Assembly: GCA_016125275.1 (NCBI GenBank)
Contig: WGMB01000001.1
Span: 186,001-250,000, forward strand
Reading direction: 5' to 3'
Source: Acidobacteriota bacterium
GTDB lineage: Bacteria > Acidobacteriota > Terriglobia > Bryobacterales > UBA6623
Length of the DNA: 64,000 bases
Positions within the stretch are counted from its first letter, which is position 1; every line of letters begins with the position of its first letter. Positions 31,269 to 40,715 of the stretch are shown here, piece after piece. Below the pieces are notes generated by a model. The model ran no database searches, was not told the origin of the DNA, and saw only the letters and a program-made list of their open reading frames with translations. Made by a program: the position numbers and the translations under genes.

Positions 31269-32602
31269 CGCGGCGCCCCCGCTTTGCGGACGGCCGCCTT
31301 GGCGGCACGGAACTGCTGCACCAGCGGAATGTGCGCGGGGCAGACGTAGCTGCACGAGCCGCACTCGAAACAGTCCATCAGGCGGCGCTCGGAGGCCATG
31401 CGCTGGTATTCGCGGTTGCGCGCCAGCAGGCCGAGCTCGGCCGGGTTGAGGAAGATCGGGCAGGCGTCCAGGCAGTAGCCGCAACGGATGCAGGGAAAGA
31501 CCTGGGCGTGGGTGCGCTCGGCTTCCAGGTCGCGGAAGGCGGTGACGCCGGAGGTTCCCTTGGTGATGGGGATGTCGAGGCTGGGTGCGGCGGCGCCCAT
31601 CATGGGGCCGCCGAGGAAGACTCGGTTCACGTCCGCCGCCACGCCGACGTAGTCGAGCAGGAAACGCAGCGGCGTGCCGATGGGGATGCGATAGTTGCCC
31701 TTCTTTTCGACGGCCGGGCCGGTGATGGTGATGACGCGCTCCTGGATGCCGCGGCCGTGGGGCAGCAGGCGCCCGATCTCGGCGCAGGTGGCGACGTTGA
31801 CGCAGAGCGCGTGGGCGTCGAGCGGCAGGCCGCCGGAAGGCACCTCGCGGCCGAGCAGGGCCGTGATGAGCATCTTCTCGGCGCCCTGGGGGTATTTGAC
31901 GCGGAGGGACTCGACGGAGGCGGGCAGGTCCTGAGGCAGGCGCGCCCGCAAGCGCTCGACGGCGTCGGGCTTGTTCTCTTCCACGCCGAGGATGCAGCGG
32001 CCGGCTCCGGTGGCCTTCAGCAGGTAGCGGACGCCGACGAAGATGTCGTCGGTCTGCTCGAGCATCACGCGGTGGTCGGTGGTGAGGTAGGGCTCGCACT
32101 CGGCGCCGTTGATGAGGAGCGTGTCGGCACTCTTGCCTTCGGGGATTTTGAGCTTGACGTGGGTGGGGAAGGCGGCTCCGCCGAGGCCGACGACGCCGGC
32201 GGCTTGGATGGCGGCGAGGATCTGGTCCGGCGTGGCGGTTTGGAGGTCGCAAGGCTTTCCGTCGGCGACCTCCTGGGTGGAGCCCGGAAACGGCGCCAGA
32301 TAAAGGGCCGGGACCATCTGACCGCCGATGGAGGGGGCCAGTCCGATGCGCTCGATGACGCCGCTGGCGGGGGCGTGCATGGCGACGGAGAAGAAGCCGT
32401 CGGGCTCGGCGACGACTTGGCCGCGCCGCACCTCTTGGCCCTCGCGCACGACGGCTTTGGCGGGCTTGCCCAGGTGCTGGCTCAGGGGCAGCGTGAGCAG
32501 GGGCGCGAAGGGGAACTGCCGAATCGGCAGGTCCTTGGTGGCGTCCTTCGCCTCCGGCGGGTGCACGCCGTGACGAAAGGTCTTGAGTCCGAGCAGGCTC
32601 AT
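31265..32602 (-). CDS. rnfC: Electron transport complex subunit RnfC (NADH-side iron-sulfur subunit)
   Basis: A 445-residue peripheral subunit, normal length for short-form RnfC. An N-terminal lipoyl-like hammerhead domain is followed by a NuoF-like nucleotide/FMN fold with GLGGAAFPTHVKL (~139). Two [4Fe-4S] motifs lie near the C-terminus: CIRCGYCLDACP and CFECGSCSYVCP. RnfC exchanges electrons with NAD(H). It starts 10 bases after the POR stop. Confidence 0.95.
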   Translation of the reverse strand: MSLLGLKTFRHGVHPPEAKDATKDLPIRQFPFAPLLTLPLSQHLGKPAKAVVREGQEVRRGQVVAEPDGFFSVAMHAPASGVIERIGLAPSIGGQMVPALYLAPFPGSTQEVADGKPCDLQTATPDQILAAIQAAGVVGLGGAAFPTHVKLKIPEGKSADTLLINGAECEPYLTTDHRVMLEQTDDIFVGVRYLLKATGAGRCILGVEENKPDAVERLRARLPQDLPASVESLRVKYPQGAEKMLITALLGREVPSGGLPLDAHALCVNVATCAEIGRLLPHGRGIQERVITITGPAVEKKGNYRIPIGTPLRFLLDYVGVAADVNRVFLGGPMMGAAAPSLDIPITKGTSGVTAFRDLEAERTHAQVFPCIRCGYCLDACPIFLNPAELGLLARNREYQRMASERRLMDCFECGSCSYVCPAHIPLVQQFRAAKAAVRKAGAPR

Positions 32603-32612
32603 GGCGGCCACC

Positions 32613-35600
32613 CTAGTTGTGCTTGCTCCCGCGCGCGATCCACTTGTCGATGTCCTTGGCGGAGCGGTCGCGCGGCAGCCCGGGGTGGATGACCTGGGCG
32701 GTGCACTTCTCGGCGGCCTTGACGAGGTCCTGGTAGGGGCCTCCGTTGGGGTCCTGGATGTAGGCCTTGCCCTTGTCGTTGTAGGCGAAGATCTTGCTGT
32801 TGACCTTGATGCACTCGTCGCAGGAGGTGCATTCGTCGGTGTCGATCCAGGGCGCCATGGCTTCTTGGGAGGGGGCGTCCTGGGAGGCGACGGCCGCGGG
32901 CGCCGTTGTGGCGGGCGGGGCGGGGATTTCGACCGGGGCGGCTTCGCCGGAGACGAGCTGCAGGAGCCCGGCGGCGAGCTTGCCGACGACATCCCGGCGG
33001 ACTTCCCTCTCGATCTGCTCGCGCGAGGGCGGCTGCTCGCCGGGCGCGAGACCGGCCAGGGAGCGCAGCATGATCCAGAAATCCTTGCGGTCTTCGGCCG
33101 ACTCGACCATGGCCTTGTCGACGAGCAGGCGCGTGAGGCGCTGCTTGCGATCGACCGACCAGACGTAGGGGAACTTGCCGGTCCGCTCGTCGGCCGAGAG
33201 GTCGAGGAACTCGGCCAGGGGGACCATGTTGTCGTTCCAGGCGTCCTGCGGGGCGACGCGGAAGTGCTTGCGGAAGCGGGCTTCGGTGATGGCGAAGTCC
33301 ACGAAGGTCAGCGGGACCTGCATGGCCTTGTCGCGCGAGCCGAGCTTGTAGTGCAGGTCGTAGGTCGGCCAGTCCTGGTCGATGGCGGGGTTGCCGTCGA
33401 GGTCGAAGCACTCGGCCGGGGTCTTGCCCTTGTCGGGGTTGTAGCGGAACAGGGGGTAGGCGCGGGATTCGACGGCGAGCTTGGCTTGGTGCGAGCTCAT
33501 GTCGTCGGCGATGCCGTGCTCGGGCTGGCAGGAGCTGTAGATGTTGAACAGGGCGGGCCGGCGGGCCTGCAGGCCTTCGAGGAAGCCCTCGATCATGTGC
33601 GAGGGGTGGGCGATGGTGGATTGCAGGATGTAGCTGTTGCGGTGGGCCATGCCGATGAGGCCGATCTCCTTGCGGGGCTCCTGTTTGCCCTGGATGGCTT
33701 TGCCGAACTGAGCCATGTCCGAGACTTGGCCCAGGAAGCCCGAGGTGCAGGCCTGGCCGCCGGTGTTGGAGTAGACCTGGGTGTCGACGATGAGGACCTT
33801 GATGGGCTTGCCGGAGGCCAGCATGCGGGAGAGGTTTTGGAAGCCGATGTCGTACATGGCGCCATCGCCGCCGACCGCGGCCACGGGCGGGCACAGGGCC
33901 CATTCGTCGTCGGTGAACTGGCGCCAGTTGAAGTAGGTCAAATCGGCTTCGCTCTGGCCCGGCTTATATTCGCCGGCGAGCTCGAGCTCGGCCAGGCGGA
34001 CGACCTTGAAGCACTCGGCCATCTTGGCCATGTGGCCCTCGAAGACGCCCATGGCGACCGAGGGGGCGTCTTGGAACAGGTGGTTGGCCCAGGGGAACGG
34101 GTAGGGGTTGAAGGGGAAGGTGCTGCCCCAGACCGACGAGCAGCCGGTGGAGTTGACCATGCCCATGGTGGAGCGGCCACGTCCGGTGACGCCGTCGACG
34201 TAGCGTCGGCGGGTGTCGTTGAGCTTGGCGATCAGGTGCGTGACGCGGCGCAGCCAACCCTGGTCGATCGGCTTTCCGCCGTCGTCGTCGAGCCGGCCGG
34301 CGAGATCGGCCAGGGTGAGGTCGTGGCCGCCCGCCGAGAGCATGAGGCGCTCGACCTTGGCGGCGTCGCTGATGTCGAGCCCGCCGACGAGTTGGAGCTG
34401 GACGCGGCGTTCGAGCCCCGCGATGAGCTTGTCGAGCTTTTCGACGTGCTTTTTGACGCGCGGCTGCATCAGGGCTTCGACGGTGGCGACGAACAGGTGG
34501 ATGGCGGTCTTCTCCGAGCAGCCCAGGCAGGCGCCGTCGCCGCTGGAGAAGGCCAGATAGTTGGCCTTGTCGAGCAGGATGGTTTCCAGGGCGCCGACGC
34601 CCTCCTCGAGGTTTTCCACGCGGGAGTAGCGGGCGGGCGTGGTGGGCAGGTCGAGCCAGAAGTCCCAGCCCTTGCGCAGGCGATCGACGGACTCCGTGGT
34701 TTGGGTGACGGCGCGCAAGGCGTCGTCTTCGCAGACCGCCACGCACTCCATGCAGCCCTTACAGGTGGAGGGGTTGATGGTGATCGACAGCAGGCCGCCG
34801 GAGCCCGCCTCCTTCTTCTCGTGCAGGGTGTAGTAGGGGCGGGTGAGGGCAAAGTCCATGCCTTCGAGCTCTTCGCGGAAGGCTTGGAACTCCTTGGCGA
34901 GGGCGGTTTTGTCGGCGTCGCTCTCGGCGACGGTCGCTTCGATGGCTTCGTCGAGCAGGTCGAGCACGCGGTCGCTCTCGGCGGCCTCGTGCAGCAGCTT
35001 TTCGAGGCGCGCGCCGAGCTGGCGGACGGCCTTGGGGAGCAGCTCGGCGGAGCCGCCATGGCGGCGGACGCGCTTGACGGCGGTCTCGAGGACCTGGCCG
35101 ACCTCGCTGACGAGGCCGGGGATGGCTGTGTCCGGGCAGACGGTGTAGCACTTGCCGCAGGCGGTGCAGTTCTGCGAGACCCACTCGGGGTGCTGGAAGC
35201 GGATCTGCGTCATGTCGCGGAACAGGGCCGAGCCGGCGGGCATGACGCCGAGCCCGATGAAGGGGTCGGTGATGTTGTCGTTGCCCATGCCGCGGACGTA
35301 GAAGTTGCCGGTCTGCTCCCAGAAGCGGTGGACGTCGGTGATGGGGGCCTTGCTCGACGGCAGGCTCTTGACCATCACGGGGATGTCGGGAGTTTCGCCG
35401 AAGCTCCGTTCGCCGGGCTTGTCCTTGGTGATCTCGCCGGCCGGGACGAGCGTGACCTCGTCGAAGCCGCGGCGGACGACGCGCATGTTGTCTTCGACGA
35501 CCCGGGCTCCCTTGGCTCCGAACTTGTGCTCGAGTTGCGAACGGATGGCTTCGAGCAGGCGGGCCTCGTCGAGGCCGGCCTGCTGCATGACCGGCGAGGC

Positions 35601-37565
35601 GGCGAAGAAGGCGCCCTGGAAGGCGATGCCCTGCATGCGGAGCTGGAGCTCGGGGTCGGTGGCTTCCTCGCGGGCGATCTTGAAGCCGTCGAGGGCGTAG
35701 AGCTTGATCTGCTTGTCGCGGATGATCTTTTGGAAGGCGGAAGGGATGTCGGCCCAGACCTTTTCGGGGGAGCTGCGCTCGCTCTGGATGATGAAGACTC
35801 CGCCTTCCTTGAGCCCGGCCAGGGCGTTGGTGTGGTGGAAGACGTTGGGGTCGGGCGAGAGCACGACGTCGACGTAGAAGTACTCGCAGTTGACGCGGAT
35901 GGGCTCAGGGGCGGCGGAGAGGTAGTAGGTGGTGGGCTGGCCCTTCTTCTCGGAGCCGTACTTGGGGTTGGCCTTGATGTGGTAGCCGAGCAGGTCGAAC
36001 AGCGTCATCGCCAGGTTCTTGCCGGTGGTGATGGCGCCCCAGCCGCCCACGGAATGGAACCGCACGGTGATGCTGTTGCGAGGCATCAGGTTGGGGTTTT
36101 CCGAGCCGCGCAGGGCCAAATCGCGCACGTGCGGGTAGTCCTGCTCGATGGTCTGCTGGTACATCTCCTGCTTGGGCGTGATGGCCTTGGGCCGGATGAA
36201 GTCGATGGAGAGGTAGAAGAGCTTTTTGCGCTTGCCGTCGGGCAGCATGTTCTCGATGGCGGCGATGAGGCCTTCGGGCTGCAGGTCGCGGCTGCCCATG
36301 CCGAACGAGCCCGAGTAGAGGGCGGGCGCGTCGTCGGGGCCGTAGGAGGCCAAGCCGGGGTAGACGGGAGCGCGCGGGTCGCGGCCGTTTTCGAGGCATT
36401 TGCTGACGACGGCGCGGGTTTCGCGCATCAGCGGCAGGTCGACGGCCAAGGGCTGGTCGAGCCGTTCGAGCACGGCCACGCCGGTCTTTCCCTGTAGGAC
36501 GCGGCCGAGGAGGTCCGCGGGGAAGGGGCGGAACATCAGCAGGTTGACGACGCCGACGCGGAGGCCGCGGGTCTCGCGCAGATAGTCCGCGACGGCTTCG
36601 GCGCTGGGGATGAGGCTGCCCTGGCCCAGGATGAGGTAGTCGGCGTCGTCGGCGCGGTAGGTCTCCACGCGCTGGTAGGTCCGGCCGGTGAGGGCCTGGA
36701 ACTCCTTCATGGCGCGGTCGGTGAGGGCCTGCACGTGGTCGAAGAAGAACGGGCGCTGGGCGGCCACGCTCTGCATGTAGGAGTCCTGGTTCTGGACCAG
36801 GCCGGCCATGACGGGGTTGTCGACGTCCCACAGCAGCGGAATGCGGCGGCGGGTGGGGCCGTAGAGAATGCGTTGGGCGGGCGTGGGGGTCTCGATGACG
36901 TCGTCGGGGCGGCCCAGGTACTCGGCGATGAGGGCGCGCTCGGGCGCCAGCATGGACTCGATGAGGTGGGTGGTGAGAAAGCCGTCTTGGGCGACGGCGC
37001 CGGGCGTGAGCGCGAGCTCGGCGATGCGGTGGGCGATGAGGTTGAGGTCGGCGGCGGCTTGGGCGTTCTTGGCGAAGAGCTGGAAGAAGCCGGTGTCGTC
37101 AATGCAGTGGTAGTCGTCGTGGCCGGCGTGCACGTTGAGGGTGGCCTTGGTCATGGCCCGGGCGCCGATGTTGAGCACGTAGGTGAGGCGTTTACCCACG
37201 GCCGCGTAGAGCGACTCGTGCATGTAGGCGATGCCTTGGCCGGAGGAGAAGTTGGCCGAGCGCAGCCCCGTCATCGCCAGGCCGGCGGTGACGCCCGCGG
37301 CGGCGTGCTCGCCTTCGGGCTCAATGAAGATCAGCGGCCGTTCGGAGACGTTGATGTGGCCGGCGGCGGCGGCTTCGGCCCAGTATTCGCCCATTTGCGT
37401 GGACGGCGTGATGGGATAGGCTCCGGCTCCGTCGCTGGCCTCACGCTCACAATGGATGACGGCCGAGTTGCCGTCCATGGCGGCCCGCACTCCCGGGTAT
37501 TTGAAGCGTCCGGCGGCGTCGGCCGGCGTCTCTTTCTTCTTGGAAACGAGCGAGAGCAGGGGCAT
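32613..37565 (-). CDS. nifJ: Giant pyruvate:ferredoxin/flavodoxin oxidoreductase with extra ferredoxin domain
   Basis: A 1650-residue single-chain 2-oxoacid oxidoreductase, against ~1170-1230 for standard NifJ/PFOR. Order: N-terminal pyrimidine-binding domain (AYPITPSTQMGEY), transketolase-like and gamma domains, a two-cluster ferredoxin region (CTACGKCYTVCP ~798 and CKGCMECVAVCE ~933), then the TPP domain with CLGC (~1012), GGDGAMYDIG and VDTQVYSNTGGQ. About 120 helical residues separate the two ferredoxin motifs, more than usual. A C-terminal extension ends with another ferredoxin-like site (CTSCDEC ~1577 with a distant Cys). It oxidises pyruvate or a related 2-oxoacid with CoA and reduces ferredoxin. 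Lying between rnfB and rnfC, it likely feeds Rnf directly. Confidence 0.9.
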   Translation of the reverse strand: MPLLSLVSKKKETPADAAGRFKYPGVRAAMDGNSAVIHCEREASDGAGAYPITPSTQMGEYWAEAAAAGHINVSERPLIFIEPEGEHAAAGVTAGLAMTGLRSANFSSGQGIAYMHESLYAAVGKRLTYVLNIGARAMTKATLNVHAGHDDYHCIDDTGFFQLFAKNAQAAADLNLIAHRIAELALTPGAVAQDGFLTTHLIESMLAPERALIAEYLGRPDDVIETPTPAQRILYGPTRRRIPLLWDVDNPVMAGLVQNQDSYMQSVAAQRPFFFDHVQALTDRAMKEFQALTGRTYQRVETYRADDADYLILGQGSLIPSAEAVADYLRETRGLRVGVVNLLMFRPFPADLLGRVLQGKTGVAVLERLDQPLAVDLPLMRETRAVVSKCLENGRDPRAPVYPGLASYGPDDAPALYSGSFGMGSRDLQPEGLIAAIENMLPDGKRKKLFYLSIDFIRPKAITPKQEMYQQTIEQDYPHVRDLALRGSENPNLMPRNSITVRFHSVGGWGAITTGKNLAMTLFDLLGYHIKANPKYGSEKKGQPTTYYLSAAPEPIRVNCEYFYVDVVLSPDPNVFHHTNALAGLKEGGVFIIQSERSSPEKVWADIPSAFQKIIRDKQIKLYALDGFKIAREEATDPELQLRMQGIAFQGAFFAASPVMQQAGLDEARLLEAIRSQLEHKFGAKGARVVEDNMRVVRRGFDEVTLVPAGEITKDKPGERSFGETPDIPVMVKSLPSSKAPITDVHRFWEQTGNFYVRGMGNDNITDPFIGLGVMPAGSALFRDMTQIRFQHPEWVSQNCTACGKCYTVCPDTAIPGLVSEVGQVLETAVKRVRRHGGSAELLPKAVRQLGARLEKLLHEAAESDRVLDLLDEAIEATVAESDADKTALAKEFQAFREELEGMDFALTRPYYTLHEKKEAGSGGLLSITINPSTCKGCMECVAVCEDDALRAVTQTTESVDRLRKGWDFWLDLPTTPARYSRVENLEEGVGALETILLDKANYLAFSSGDGACLGCSEKTAIHLFVATVEALMQPRVKKHVEKLDKLIAGLERRVQLQLVGGLDISDAAKVERLMLSAGGHDLTLADLAGRLDDDGGKPIDQGWLRRVTHLIAKLNDTRRRYVDGVTGRGRSTMGMVNSTGCSSVWGSTFPFNPYPFPWANHLFQDAPSVAMGVFEGHMAKMAECFKVVRLAELELAGEYKPGQSEADLTYFNWRQFTDDEWALCPPVAAVGGDGAMYDIGFQNLSRMLASGKPIKVLIVDTQVYSNTGGQACTSGFLGQVSDMAQFGKAIQGKQEPRKEIGLIGMAHRNSYILQSTIAHPSHMIEGFLEGLQARRPALFNIYSSCQPEHGIADDMSSHQAKLAVESRAYPLFRYNPDKGKTPAECFDLDGNPAIDQDWPTYDLHYKLGSRDKAMQVPLTFVDFAITEARFRKHFRVAPQDAWNDNMVPLAEFLDLSADERTGKFPYVWSVDRKQRLTRLLVDKAMVESAEDRKDFWIMLRSLAGLAPGEQPPSREQIEREVRRDVVGKLAAGLLQLVSGEAAPVEIPAPPATTAPAAVASQDAPSQEAMAPWIDTDECTSCDECIKVNSKIFAYNDKGKAYIQDPNGGPYQDLVKAAEKCTAQVIHPGLPRDRSAKDIDKWIARGSKHN

Positions 37566-37587
37566 GGTCTTGTCTCCTCAATAGCCT

Positions 37588-38451
37588 TTACGAGGGCGCA
37601 TCCTGGAGCGCTCCGTGACGGATGACCGGCTTGGCGGCGGGGCCCTTGGCAAGGCCAAGGACATCGTCGATCCAAACGATCGCGCCGGTAGGACAGCGCT
37701 GGATGGGAAGGCGGCTCTGCGGCCGGGAATAGTCCACGACGGGGAGGCCGCCTTGCATGGCGACGAGGCCGTCGGGAGCGTCCATGGCGCAGCGACCGCA
37801 GGCCGTGCAGGCGACCTGGCAGTCGTCGAGTTGCTGGTCTCCGGCGGCCAGGGATCGGCAATTGACCCACAGCTGGTGGCTGACCGGATGCAGCTCGAAG
37901 AGATCCTTGGGGCAGGCGACCACGCAGTCGCCGCAGGCGGTGCATTTGGCGGGGTCCACGACAGGCAGCGAATGCTCGTCCATGGAGATGGCGTCGAAGC
38001 CGCAGGCCTCAGAGCAGTCTGCCAAGCCCAGGCAGCCCCAGAAGCAGGCCTTGCCGCCGCCGGCGACGCGGGCCGCGGCGGCGCAGGTTTGCAGGCCGTG
38101 GTAGTGGGCGCGGTTGCGGGCGACGTTGGTTCCGCCGGCGCAGGCCAAGCGGGCCACGCGCTTCTCTTCGGCGCCGACGTCGACGCCCAAGTACGTTGCG
38201 ATACGGAGGCGGGCGGCGTCGGCGCTGACGGTGCATTTGCCCGGCAGGGCGCGGCCTTGAACCAGGGCTTCGGCGAAGGGGCGGCAGCCGGGAAAGCCGC
38301 AGGCGCCGCAGTTGGCGTGCGGCAGCATGTCCTCGACGATGTCGATGCGGGGATCTTCGACGACTTGGAGCTTGCGGTCGGCGAGGGCCAACAGAGAGAC
38401 GAGTGTGAGCGCCAACGCTCCGACCGCTCCGATTGCCGTCCAGATCAGCAT
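37588..38451 (-). CDS. rnfB: Electron transport complex subunit RnfB (ferredoxin-side)
   Basis: A 287-residue subunit; ATG 38451 is chosen over an upstream TTG at 38496 because it opens directly into the N-terminal membrane helix and follows GGGGG. The helix (2-24) is followed by the Fe-S domain CGACGFPGC (C48-C56) with C72, then several Cys-rich ferredoxin-like clusters (CTACGDCVVACP and others). RnfB accepts electrons from ferredoxin. It is the first gene of the operon, while rnfB is last in acetogens and second in E. coli. The next gene, POR, is 22 bases on. Confidence 0.92.
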   Translation of the reverse strand: MLIWTAIGAVGALALTLVSLLALADRKLQVVEDPRIDIVEDMLPHANCGACGFPGCRPFAEALVQGRALPGKCTVSADAARLRIATYLGVDVGAEEKRVARLACAGGTNVARNRAHYHGLQTCAAAARVAGGGKACFWGCLGLADCSEACGFDAISMDEHSLPVVDPAKCTACGDCVVACPKDLFELHPVSHQLWVNCRSLAAGDQQLDDCQVACTACGRCAMDAPDGLVAMQGGLPVVDYSRPQSRLPIQRCPTGAIVWIDDVLGLAKGPAAKPVIRHGALQDAPS

Positions 38452-38496
38452 GACCCCCGGGCTTCCAAGCCGCGCTGGAAGCACGCGCGTTACCAA

Positions 38497-38684
38497 GTGA
38501 GGCTGAGGAGCGGGCAGGGGCGGGGAGCGCTGGGGCCGTGGGATGCGGGGCCGAAGGAGGGGCGTGGGGCGTGCGAAGGGCTTGGGGCAAATGCCGCAAA
38601 GTGGGCCTTGGCCTGGGGCTTCAGGCCTAGCGGGGCCTACCCGAGCGGAGGGTGATAGGATCTGGCGGCAGGAGGGAGAGATCC
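38497..38684 (+). other. Divergent intergenic region between rnfB and the small ABM-type gene
   Basis: It holds a hairpin GGCCTG/CAGGCC (38610-38615, 38622-38627) and, on the + strand, a -10-like TAGGAT (38656-38661) ahead of the next start codon. No promoter for the Rnf operon can be named with confidence. Confidence 0.4.
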
Positions 38685-38969
38685 ATGCTGATCGTTCGCA
38701 ATACGTTCGTGGCGAAGCCCGGACTGGCCGGCCAACTGGCGTTGAAACTGAAGGACATGGTCGCCGCGGGAGGGCTCGTGAACGCGCGCATTCTGACCGA
38801 CGCCGTGACCGACTTCAATCAGGTGGTGATGGAGCACGAGGTCGAGTCCCTGGCCCAGTTCGAAGAGACGATCCGGCGCTATACCAGCGACGCGACGATC
38901 CAGGAGAAGGCCAAGGGCTACACGGCGCTCTGGCTGACGGGCCGGCGCGAGATCTTTCGCGTCGCGTAG
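38685..38969 (+). CDS. Small dimeric alpha/beta-barrel (ABM/NIPSNAP-like) protein
   Basis: A 94-residue cytoplasmic protein from ATG 38685, preceded by GGAGGGAGAG. The pattern beta (MLIVRNTFVAKPG), helix (LALKLKDMVAA), beta, beta (NQVVMEHEVES), helix (AQFEETIRRY) and a terminal GRREIFRV strand fits the ferredoxin-like ABM/NIPSNAP family. Such proteins are often small oxygenases or stress proteins, but no catalytic residue can be assigned. It converges on the amidase gene with six bases between them. Confidence 0.7.
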   Translation: MLIVRNTFVAKPGLAGQLALKLKDMVAAGGLVNARILTDAVTDFNQVVMEHEVESLAQFEETIRRYTSDATIQEKAKGYTALWLTGRREIFRVA

Positions 38970-38975
38970 CGGCGG

Positions 38976-40556
38976 CTATTCGGCCGCCAGGGGTGGAAAC
39001 GCCTCCGGCGGCCGGCGGTGGCGCGTGCGCTGCTCGTAGGCGTAGGCGACGCGGAAGAGGGCGCCTTCGTCGTAGCGGCGAGCCAGGATTTGCAGTCCGG
39101 CGGGCAGGTGGCCGTGGGAGTGGCCCATGGGGACCGTGGCGGCGGGCATGCCGGTGGCCGGCGCGACGAGCTGAGAGTTGTCCCCCTTGTACTCCTCGCG
39201 GGCCTTGTCGAGATGGGCCGGCGGGTTGGTCCAGGTGGGGTAGAGCAGGACCTCGACGCGGTCGCGGTCCATAGCGGCGGTGACGGCGTCGAGGAAGGCT
39301 CGGCGGGCGGGGTGGTCGAGGTAGGCCGGGCAGGGCGGGTCCCAGCTCTCCGGCGGAACGTCGAGGGGCGCGTCGGCGAACCGCCGCAGGGATTCCTCGG
39401 CGTATGGGGCGTATTGGCCGCTCTCGAGGACCTCCAGGACGTCATGCAGCGGGGCCTGGGGGCCGAGCGAGCGCAGGTAGACTGCCATGTCATAGCGGAA
39501 CCTGCGGCAGAACGATTTGGCGTCGAGGTGGGCCTGGAAGTCGGGGATTTCGACCGGGTCGACGATCTCCGCGCCGGCTGCGCGCAGATGGGTCAGGGCG
39601 GCTTGGAACAGGGCTTGGATTTCGGGGTCGGCGTCGGGCGTATCGACCAGGGCGCGCAGGACGCCGAGGCGTGCGCCGCGCAGGCCGTCAGGGTCCAGAA
39701 AGACGGTGTAGTCGGGCTGGCGCTTGTCGGGCTCGGTGAAGGGGTCGGCGGGGTCGTAGCCGGCGACGACGTTGAAGAGGCGGGCGCCGTCTTCGACGGT
39801 GCGGGTCATGGGGCCGGCGATGTCTCGGTCGAAGGCCAGCGGGATGACGCCGTCGCGGCTGGTGAGCCCGATGGTGGAGCGGATGCCGAACAGGGCCAGG
39901 TGCGAAGACGGACCGCGGATGGAGTTGCCGGTGTCCGTACCCATGCCGGCCACGCCGAACGAGGCCGCGACGCCGGAGGCCGTGCCGCCGGAGGAGCCGG
40001 CCGGCACGCGGTCGAAGTCGTAGGCATTGCGGGTGACGCCGAAGGAGGAGCTCTCGGTCTGGCGGGGGCTGAAGGCCCACTCGGCCATGTTGGTCTTGGC
40101 GAGGACGATGGCGCCGGCTTCGCGGAGCTTGCGGACCATGAAGGCGTCGTCGGGCGGCAGGCTGTGGCGGAGGGCGATGGAGCCGCCGGTGGTGGGCAGG
40201 TCGTGGGTGTCGAAGTTGTCTTTGATCAGCAGGGGAGCGCAGAAGAGGGGGCCGGGGTCGAGGCCTTGGCGGAGCTGCTCGTCGATGCGGTCGGCGCGCT
40301 CGAGGGCGTGGGGGTTGAGGACGGTGACGGCGTTGAGGCCGGTAGGCTGGTCGTAGGCCTCGATGCGGTCGAGATAGGCCTGCACGACTTGGCGGCAGGT
40401 GAATTCGCCGGAGCCGACGGCTTGCTGGATCTGCGCGATGGTGGCCTCGACCGGATCGAAGCGGGCCTGGGGGCGGCAGCCGCTGAACAGGCAGGCGGCG
40501 ACGGGGAGAGTGAGCGCCGGAAGGACTCGCAAGGCAGCGGCAAGCCGTCGTTGCAT
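38976..40556 (-). CDS. Lipoprotein amidase-signature hydrolase
   Basis: A 526-residue amidase-signature enzyme. The N-terminus has a lipoprotein signal with lipobox LFSGC, so it is probably membrane-tethered outside the cytoplasm. The Ser-cisSer-Lys machinery is visible: Lys in LLIKDNFD, the cis-Ser in PAGSSGGTASG and the nucleophile in GTDTGNSIRGPSS. These enzymes cut amide or related bonds; the substrate is unknown. Long relatives with lipoboxes are common in Acidobacteriota. It is transcribed divergently from the PLP-enzyme gene. Confidence 0.88.
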   Translation of the reverse strand: MQRRLAAALRVLPALTLPVAACLFSGCRPQARFDPVEATIAQIQQAVGSGEFTCRQVVQAYLDRIEAYDQPTGLNAVTVLNPHALERADRIDEQLRQGLDPGPLFCAPLLIKDNFDTHDLPTTGGSIALRHSLPPDDAFMVRKLREAGAIVLAKTNMAEWAFSPRQTESSSFGVTRNAYDFDRVPAGSSGGTASGVAASFGVAGMGTDTGNSIRGPSSHLALFGIRSTIGLTSRDGVIPLAFDRDIAGPMTRTVEDGARLFNVVAGYDPADPFTEPDKRQPDYTVFLDPDGLRGARLGVLRALVDTPDADPEIQALFQAALTHLRAAGAEIVDPVEIPDFQAHLDAKSFCRRFRYDMAVYLRSLGPQAPLHDVLEVLESGQYAPYAEESLRRFADAPLDVPPESWDPPCPAYLDHPARRAFLDAVTAAMDRDRVEVLLYPTWTNPPAHLDKAREEYKGDNSQLVAPATGMPAATVPMGHSHGHLPAGLQILARRYDEGALFRVAYAYEQRTRHRRPPEAFPPLAAE

Positions 40557-40715
40557 GAGGAAACGCTAGCAGAGAGGGGAGCGGGGCGGCGACGGCGGTT
40601 GGCGGGTATTCCTCACGTCGGCTCATGGACGCGGGCGGCCGTGCGGCGTAAAGTGTAGGGACGAATGCGCGCCAGCGTCGGTTCAGCGGATTCGTAGAGA
40701 AGGCGGGAGGAAATC

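Noticed and set aside
32583-36497. 1304-codon open frame on the + strand opposite the POR gene
   Set aside because: Val/Gly/Asp-rich shadow of the clearly homologous POR and rnfC genes, without its own motifs.
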